17,703 nucleotides of DNA, from assembly GCA_964405455.1 (NCBI GenBank), contig CAYOOA010000043.1:1-17703 (forward strand), written 5' to 3'. Under the pieces are notes generated by a model. It was not told the DNA's origin. It ran no database searches and was given only the letters and a program-made list of their open reading frames with translations. Both the position numbers and the translations under genes were made by a program. This document shows positions 13,401-17,703 of the stretch, piece by piece; the stretch's first letter is position 1, and every line of letters begins with the position of its first letter. The stretch is from CALESS01 sp964405455. Its GTDB lineage: Bacteria; Chloroflexota; Anaerolineae; Anaerolineales; Anaerolineaceae.

Positions 13401-15755
13401 AGGATATCTCGTACCGACATGCGTTGCCCAAAGGGTGGAGGTGTTTGTACCGCCGGTTTGAACAAATGCCCAATTAGTGGGCAGCGCTGTTGCAGCAACG
13501 CCATCAAAGTTCTCCAGGAAACCTCCCACCAGGTCGTAACCCGGGGCCACACATGTGACTGTGTTGACCGTCAGGCCAAAATTGACCGCCAGGTCAGAAG
13601 CAGGAACGGTGACTACCTGGCTGGCTGTGCCATACCCTGCAGGGACCGCGCTTACCGAAAGTGTTGTTGCAAATCCTTGCGGCAGGAAAACCTCATAATA
13701 ACCAGTCAACGGATTGGTGAAGACTGATCCGCCAGGGTATCCGGTAATCGACACCTGGGCATACAGGGGCCAGTTATGCCCGGACGGTGTCGCATCGCTC
13801 ACCACACCATACACTTTCCGCATGGTGGCTGTACTAAGCACAAAGTTTTGGGTGGTCGTCTGACCTTCCAACACATTAATGCCTGAGGCGGCACCGGGCA
13901 AATAGCCAAATGCCGTAGCCGTCATGGAATAAGTACCAATCGGGAGTGTGATCGTATAAACACCGTCTGCACCACTGATGGCGCCATAGATACCGGCCAT
14001 CACCTGGACACCTGCGATCGGATTTCCTCCTCCATCCCGAACAGTGCCCGAGATCATGCCGGTTGGCAGAGCTGAACAGGTGGGATACTTGAACGAAACA
14101 ATCCGTGAATGCCAGGTCCAGCTACCCGCAGAGTATTCCTGGGTGTACCAGAAGGTACATCCATCCTGGGGATCGATGCTCATGGAGGAGTAATCACCCC
14201 AGCGGTTCACTCCGGTTTGGGATGTCGTTCCCGTGAATACAACTTTCTCCCCTTGTGGCAGGGTATTGGCTGCATCGGTGTTTAGTCGACCGACAAGACC
14301 AATGGATGGATAAACACTGCCGCTGGACATGGAATAACCCAGCGCCAGGTTGCCCATCCGATCCATGGAAATGGAACCCATCCAGCGGTGGGTTGTATCT
14401 GTCGCCGGGGTATCACCGGCATAAGTCCCCTGCTGGGTAATTGCCCAAACCCCACCGCTCATATCCAGCTGATACCAGCGGACACCCGCCCTGCCGCTAC
14501 CAACATCTACGGTATGGTTCACCACCATCCGTTCTGTGCCAGAATCCAGCTTGCGGTAAGCCAGTCGGTACATCAGCCGGTCGCCAATGGCATCCAGCTT
14601 GGTGCTTGTTCCCGGCTGGGGAACGCAATCCCGCGTGGAACTGCAGATCAGATTAAAATTGGTAACAGGTAGAACTTGATTGGGTTGACCGGAAAGGCCA
14701 AAAGTCATATTGGCTGGATTGACCCAGTCGGCATGAAATTGCCAGATCCGCATTTCATCAACAGTACCCAACCCGGAGGAGGAATCATCCACTTCGGCAA
14801 AATAAGCTGGCTGCCCGGCAGCAGGTGGTGTTCCTTCAAAATCAGCTGGCAGCATTCCGCCAAAGTTGGTGTTCACGCTGTTCAGGTCAAAGACAACCTG
14901 GCGAGCTGTTCCGCCAGTCAGCATCTGGGCCCGTTCATAGACAGCCACCCCGACGCCGCCCCAGCTGGAACCTCCGGTAAATTGGTTGACGGTCATATAA
15001 TAACCATCCGGCCATACACCGTACTTGGGGTAGTCATTCATCTTTGTTGCACTGTATTGGAACGCATAGCGGTAATAAGCACCGCTGGGGTTTGCCGTTT
15101 GTGATATGGCAATACAGTTGTAATAAGGCGCAGAAGTCACCGAGAACTGGCTGATCATCCAACGGTTTGCCAATTCATCATACAGCACAATCGGGTCGCC
15201 GTCATTATCCGATTCGCAGCGTCCTCCGAATCCGCTCCAGATGGAATTCCCGGCTATCGGTGAAGGGAACAACGCTATGGGTGCAGCCGGGTTGGTCACA
15301 TCCCAGGCTTGGATATGTAGATTGACCCACTGCATATAATACTTTTTCCCGGTTCCGGGATCATAACCAACATCGCCATTCGTATCGGGCGGAGCAACCC
15401 CGGCTATATTGCTGATGCCCTCAAAATTGGCAATCGCATCCGGCATGTTGTTGGTTGTAACGCTGTCCTGGAGTGCAGAGTCGGGTTCCTGACTTTTTAG
15501 TTCAGCATTTAACACCTTGGGCAGGATCATCATGGGGACCTCGCGATTAGTCTCCGGCTGATCCATTGCCGCGACAGCGAGATCTGTTAATGGCGCCGAC
15601 AGGTCATGTTGAACGTCATAAGTAATTTCCGGCTTCAGAACTGATTGGCCGGCAGATGATGGTTCCTGGGTCGCACTTACCTGGCTGAACTGGCCAAACA
15701 TAAGAGCAACTAGCAAGAACAAAGAGATAAACAACTGCTGCTTCTTCGGTGACAT
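10434..15755 (-). CDS. Giant modular exported protein with YLPLVRR C-terminal tail
   Basis: A 1773-residue predicted secreted or surface protein. The signal peptide is MSPKKQQ, then a hydrophobic core, with cleavage after VSA (about 28). Modules in order: an N-terminal beta-rich domain (about 103-562); two carboxypeptidase-regulatory-like beta-sandwiches (about 566-638, 644-712); a jelly-roll, choice-of-anchor-J-like domain (about 746-912); a third regulatory-like domain (about 924-1000); a five-repeat YVTN/NHL-like propeller (about 1101-1331); an Ig-like PWLSENPVSG domain (about 1336-1395); a fourth regulatory-like domain (about 1400-1483); a second jelly-roll (about 1546-1697); and a second PWLSENPTSG domain (about 1703-1765). 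It ends MIYLPLVRR. No catalytic motif is seen, so binding or matrix roles are likely. ATG 15755 has AAGGAAG upstream; a longer frame to 15863 lies in the leader. Confidence 0.9.
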   Translation of the reverse strand: MSPKKQQLFISLFLLVALMFGQFSQVSATQEPSSAGQSVLKPEITYDVQHDLSAPLTDLAVAAMDQPETNREVPMMILPKVLNAELKSQEPDSALQDSVTTNNMPDAIANFEGISNIAGVAPPDTNGDVGYDPGTGKKYYMQWVNLHIQAWDVTNPAAPIALFPSPIAGNSIWSGFGGRCESDNDGDPIVLYDELANRWMISQFSVTSAPYYNCIAISQTANPSGAYYRYAFQYSATKMNDYPKYGVWPDGYYMTVNQFTGGSSWGGVGVAVYERAQMLTGGTARQVVFDLNSVNTNFGGMLPADFEGTPPAAGQPAYFAEVDDSSSGLGTVDEMRIWQFHADWVNPANMTFGLSGQPNQVLPVTNFNLICSSTRDCVPQPGTSTKLDAIGDRLMYRLAYRKLDSGTERMVVNHTVDVGSGRAGVRWYQLDMSGGVWAITQQGTYAGDTPATDTTHRWMGSISMDRMGNLALGYSMSSGSVYPSIGLVGRLNTDAANTLPQGEKVVFTGTTSQTGVNRWGDYSSMSIDPQDGCTFWYTQEYSAGSWTWHSRIVSFKYPTCSALPTGMISGTVRDGGGNPIAGVQVMAGIYGAISGADGVYTITLPIGTYSMTATAFGYLPGAASGINVLEGQTTTQNFVLSTATMRKVYGVVSDATPSGHNWPLYAQVSITGYPGGSVFTNPLTGYYEVFLPQGFATTLSVSAVPAGYGTASQVVTVPASDLAVNFGLTVNTVTCVAPGYDLVGGFLENFDGVAATALPTNWAFVQTGGTNTSTLWATHVGTRYPSGYNAVSQPNVAYFNSWSVGSGNAARLYYTLPFNMTTLAPDQVTFQMFHDTGYSTSNDQLQVVVSTNGGATWTGVGSTFSRYATSNGWVSHTVDLSAYSASTSLLIGFNAISAYGNDIHIDDVIVGALPTCAATSGGLLMGNVFDLNSAQDLANAVVQPLGAEPMISGPTANPDLGSGFYYGFIPAGSSVSVSATKVNGYGTVTTSLNVANNSTTWHDFNLPAGHLTATPPSFALSLAMNTTGTQTLTLGNVGTRSVDYSIAEMNLAPNSVPLDPNQDPVTRHLGPKNFNKLNLDGVPYYVLPDRSAPQYPNLAAGDLISSFSSGLTSPWGMGYNQAADTLWVSNLGAGGGDDLDYEFTRAGALTGKEMNTGSWIGTFAADMAYDPVSGTFWQVNVGGDNCIYEMDPVSMGPTGEKICPAFGTSERGLAYDPVTDTFFAGSWNDTLIKRFDRSGLILQQVNVSLPIAGLAYNPMTGHLFVTNNGSATYDINVLDVNANYANLGGINVTALNGGEAGLEISCDGHLWAVNQTTKTVLEIDSGETGVCAYQQIPWLSENPVSGTLAVSGTQGVTLTYDATGLMPGTYEAQLKLVNNTPYHVDNVPVTLTVTQPPTNGTVEGIVNGLGVCDTGPGTPLKNAAVKIYDNAMNEVASLTTDNAGHYLWSGPVSGNVYTVTVSLAGYVDASATISLISSTTSTLGFNLRPILPCVTAEPVSLTATVLLNGSATIPLTLTDIGAAGTNFTITEQGGTTVSPTPQAVVMTEGFESGVVPPSGWSTVVTNASYTWSASTAYVHSGTYGAYVPWNYSQDEWLLSPEYALASGTLSIWSQGSIYWCRDTYNNCDVKVWLVVGTPGGGDDVYVGDLESSWTASWTWAQSTFNLDSLVPGVPVRIGIEVVGNDAADVGIDDISLDGVLGLDVPWLSENPTSGSLAANTGSAVIDVNFDATGLALGTYTANLRITDDNARLVEVPVTLNVVGSMIYLPLVRR

Positions 15756-15884
15756 ATGGCTTCCTTTGGTCAAGTTTTGATAATTAATATGATTCGCTGC
15801 CATCAGATGACGGCGGTCAAAGCCTACTGCAATTTCGATTGATGGATAACCAGAGAACACCAATTTACGGGGATCGACTTCTTT

Positions 15885-15912
15885 ATTATAGGAATAAATA
15901 CTCTAAATACAA
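15885..15912 (-). promoter_or_regulatory. Candidate promoter of the giant exported protein
   Basis: On the minus strand, TATAAT (15885-15890) is perfect and TTGTAT (15907-15912) is a weak -35 with a 16-bp spacer. It predicts a leader of about 120 nt before the ATG at 15755. Confidence 0.5.
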
Positions 15913-16020
15913 TAGCCATTCCGGGACGTTTCTCCTTGAAATTCATGTTCTTCAGCCAAGAATTGTAAGGTTTTCCGTTTTACAGATTTGTATAGTCAAT
16001 AGATTTGCCCAATCAGGATA

Positions 16021-16049
16021 TGGACATTTACTTGATATTTGGCGATAAT
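16021..16049 (+). promoter_or_regulatory. Candidate promoter of the membrane sensor gene
   Basis: TGGACA (16021-16026) and GATAAT (16044-16049) each match consensus at five of six bases with a 17-bp spacer. Transcription would start near 16056, a few bases before the in-frame GTG at 16059 and after the in-frame ATG at 16020. Confidence 0.5.
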
Positions 16050-16058
16050 ATATTCAGG

Positions 16059-17703
16059 GTGTATCATTTTCAACGCACGTCGCATCGTTTCATCATGCTG
16101 GCATATATCATCGCGTTATGCCTGATCTGTGCTACTTTTCTGGCCGCCTTCCCACAAGCTGCCAATGCACAACAACCTACCTCTACTCCAATTGCTGAAG
16201 CCCCCCTCTCCCCCCGCGAACATCCGGTCATCCGCGTAGTCGGGGACCAAAACTACCCGCCCTACTCCTTCCTCCAGGATGGCAAACCCTCCGGCTTTGA
16301 TAATGAATTAATCCAGGCAGTAGGAAATGCCATGGGCTTTGATGTCCAAATTAAACTCCTGCCCTGGTCAGAAGCGCGGGCCAGGCTCGATAACGAGGAA
16401 GCGGACATGATTGCAGGTATGGCCTACCTGGAAAGCCGAGAGCCGGTTTACGATTTCAGTATTCCAACCACCAAGATTACATTTGATCTCTTCGTCAGGC
16501 ACGATTCACCGATCCGCTCCCTAGAAGGTGCCCGTAACAAGGCTATTGTCGTCCAGGCGGGTGGGGCCATGCAGGAGTACCTTTCCAGTACTAATCTAAC
16601 CAACAATATCATCCAGGTGACAAATGTGACCGATGCCCTCTGGGCACTTAACCTGGGTGATTATGATGCCGCTCTCTTGAATCGCGTTCAGGGCTTGTAT
16701 ATCATCCAGTCCATGAAGTTCAACCGGTTGAAAGCAGTTGGGATTGAAGTTTCGCCGGTCAATTACGGTTTTGCCGTTCATGAAGGAAACCTGGATTTAC
16801 TGGAAGAATTGAACACAGGCTTGACGACTATCAAAGCCCAGGGAATTTACGATCAGATTTACCAAAAATGGTTCAGCGTCTATGAACCTCAGGTTAATCA
16901 GACAAATATTCGCTGGTTGATTTTCGCCGTCATTGGGCTCATGATCGTCTTGACAGGTCTATTACTCTGGGCCTGGAGGTTACGCCTTCAGCTTCTCCGG
17001 CGCAACCGGGCTTTACAATCAACCGAAGAGAAATATAAACTCCTGGTGGAAAGCACAACCGAAGCCGTTGTCGTGATCCAATCCGGTCGAGTGGTCTTCA
17101 TCAACACACGCGCAATGTCTCTTTCTGGCTTTACCCGCGCTGAATTGATTGGCAACAGCCCCTTGTCTTTTATCCACCCGGATGATCGTGAATTGGCTCA
17201 ACAGCGGATTCAAGCCCGCCTGCAGGATGATCTACCTGGTGAAGGTGCAACATTTCGATTGATAACCAAAGCCGGTGATGGGATCATCCTGCAGACCCGT
17301 TCGGTCCAGATTGAATGGGAAGGCAAACCGGCTATACTGGTTCTCCTGACTGATATCACCACTCACCGCAACGCGGAAAATCAAATCCAGCAGCAGGTTC
17401 AGCGGCTGGCAGCCCTGCGCGAAGTGGATGAAGCCATCACCTCCAGTATTGACCTGTCGCGAACATTGGAAATCATCCTCGACCAGGTTACCCGCCAGCT
17501 CAACGTGGATGCCGCCTGTGTGCTGCTGTACAATCCGCATACTGACCAGCTGGAATACGCCACCGGACGGGGTTACTATACATCCTTGATGTCTGCCATC
17601 CGTCTTAAGCGCGGGCAAGGCTTCGCCTGGCGGGCTTTTCTCTCCAAAAAACCCGTCTATGTTCCGGATATGACCGGTGTGTCCAATGATTTGATGAATA
17701 CTG
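16059..17703 (+). CDS. Membrane sensor protein, solute-binding domain + PAS + GAF (partial, cut by window end)
   Basis: An open frame runs to the window end without a stop; 548 codons are visible. A signal peptide or anchor ends at about residue 37 (AANA). It is followed by a periplasmic solute-binding domain of the SBP family 3 type (about 57-278: VVGDQNYPPYSF, SGFDNELIQAVG, YGFAVHEGN, IYQKWFSVYE). Next come one membrane helix (about 286-309), a PAS domain (about 323-430: TEAVVVIQSGRVVFIN, FIHPDDR, LTDIT) and the start of a GAF domain (about 465 on). The layout is that of BvgS/EvgS-like or hybrid sensor kinases that bind amino acids or similar solutes outside. The output domain (kinase, GGDEF or phosphatase) is beyond the window. 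Start is uncertain: GTG 16059 fits the promoter, ATG 16020 and ATG 16095 are alternatives. Confidence 0.85.
   Translation, partial: MYHFQRTSHRFIMLAYIIALCLICATFLAAFPQAANAQQPTSTPIAEAPLSPREHPVIRVVGDQNYPPYSFLQDGKPSGFDNELIQAVGNAMGFDVQIKLLPWSEARARLDNEEADMIAGMAYLESREPVYDFSIPTTKITFDLFVRHDSPIRSLEGARNKAIVVQAGGAMQEYLSSTNLTNNIIQVTNVTDALWALNLGDYDAALLNRVQGLYIIQSMKFNRLKAVGIEVSPVNYGFAVHEGNLDLLEELNTGLTTIKAQGIYDQIYQKWFSVYEPQVNQTNIRWLIFAVIGLMIVLTGLLLWAWRLRLQLLRRNRALQSTEEKYKLLVESTTEAVVVIQSGRVVFINTRAMSLSGFTRAELIGNSPLSFIHPDDRELAQQRIQARLQDDLPGEGATFRLITKAGDGIILQTRSVQIEWEGKPAILVLLTDITTHRNAENQIQQQVQRLAALREVDEAITSSIDLSRTLEIILDQVTRQLNVDAACVLLYNPHTDQLEYATGRGYYTSLMSAIRLKRGQGFAWRAFLSKKPVYVPDMTGVSNDLMNT

Larger units (their letters stand above)
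15756..16058. other. Divergent intergenic region
   Basis: This 303-bp AT-richer stretch separates the giant exported protein (leftward) from the membrane sensor (rightward). It holds one candidate promoter for each. The giant gene has a leader of about 120 nt, in which I could see only a short hairpin GCCGTC/GATGGC and no known riboswitch. A 69-residue plus-strand frame at 15839-16048 has no support as a gene. I see no RNA gene and no convincing operator here. Confidence 0.6.

Noticed and set aside
15756..15878. Possible riboswitch in the leader of the giant exported protein
   Set aside because: A leader of about 120 nt is long enough, but I could not match c-di-GMP, cobalamin, SAM or other known consensus motifs and saw no terminator or sequestered ribosome site.
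15948..15962. Small dyad TTCTT-CAGCC-AAGAA in the intergenic region
   Set aside because: The 5-bp arms are too short to distinguish from chance in an AT-richer stretch, and no promoter element overlaps it.
15839..16048. 69-residue plus-strand frame in the divergent intergenic region
   Set aside because: It overlaps both candidate promoters, has no ribosome binding site, and has no family resemblance.

Overview
The window looks like chromosomal DNA from a GC-rich bacterium, most likely a member of Chloroflexota, class Anaerolineae. That placement is inference. It rests on a giant modular secreted protein ending in the tail YLPLVRR, which I associate with exported proteins of that phylum, and on a PIN-TRAM/cysS/rlmB cluster, a T-box-controlled serS and a DUF456 membrane protein of the kind seen in Gram-positive and Chloroflexota genomes. 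Most of the region is housekeeping. No insertion sequence, integrase, CRISPR array, phage gene or defence island is visible.

Layout. (1) 1-4250: a tRNA-Phe gene on the minus strand is divergent from a plus-strand operon of PIN-TRAM membrane protein, cysS, a YrrT-like SAM methyltransferase and rlmB. The operon ends in a clear intrinsic terminator. (2) 4272-6383, minus: serS and a DUF456 membrane protein (stop and start abut) lie behind a textbook promoter and a complete serine T-box leader with a UCC specifier. (3) 6423-7454, minus: a YwiC-like integral membrane protein is followed by a 61-residue CxxC/CxxH protein. (4) 7563-8283, plus: an Fe-type superoxide dismutase has a sigma70-type promoter whose -35 is covered by a GTGA-N6-TCAC dyad, followed by a terminator. 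(5) 8354-10352, minus: rarA and a histidine-phosphatase gene abut as stop/start. (6) 10373-15912, minus: one 1773-residue exported protein has duplicated modules and its own terminator and promoter. (7) 16021-17703, plus: a divergent membrane sensor (solute-binding domain, TM, PAS, GAF) is cut off by the window end.

How the parts work together. The first two blocks serve translation: two aminoacyl-tRNA synthetases, a tRNA, a 23S rRNA methyltransferase and a possible RNA-binding nuclease. serS should be switched on when uncharged tRNA-Ser accumulates. The sod gene and the YwiC-like pair flank a shared control region. RarA acts at stalled replication forks. The giant exported protein and the divergent sensor share a 303-bp intergenic region, so they could be functionally linked, but nothing in the sequence proves this.

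Promoters recur in TTGACA/TATAAT form with 16-17 bp spacers. They helped choose several start codons, because the longest open frames of the PIN-TRAM gene and rarA begin inside a promoter or upstream of a terminator. I found no wholly new system. The items most worth a second look are the YLPLVRR-tailed giant protein, the serine T-box with a palindrome in its promoter spacer, the CRP/FNR-like dyad at sod, and the methyltransferase placed between cysS and rlmB.
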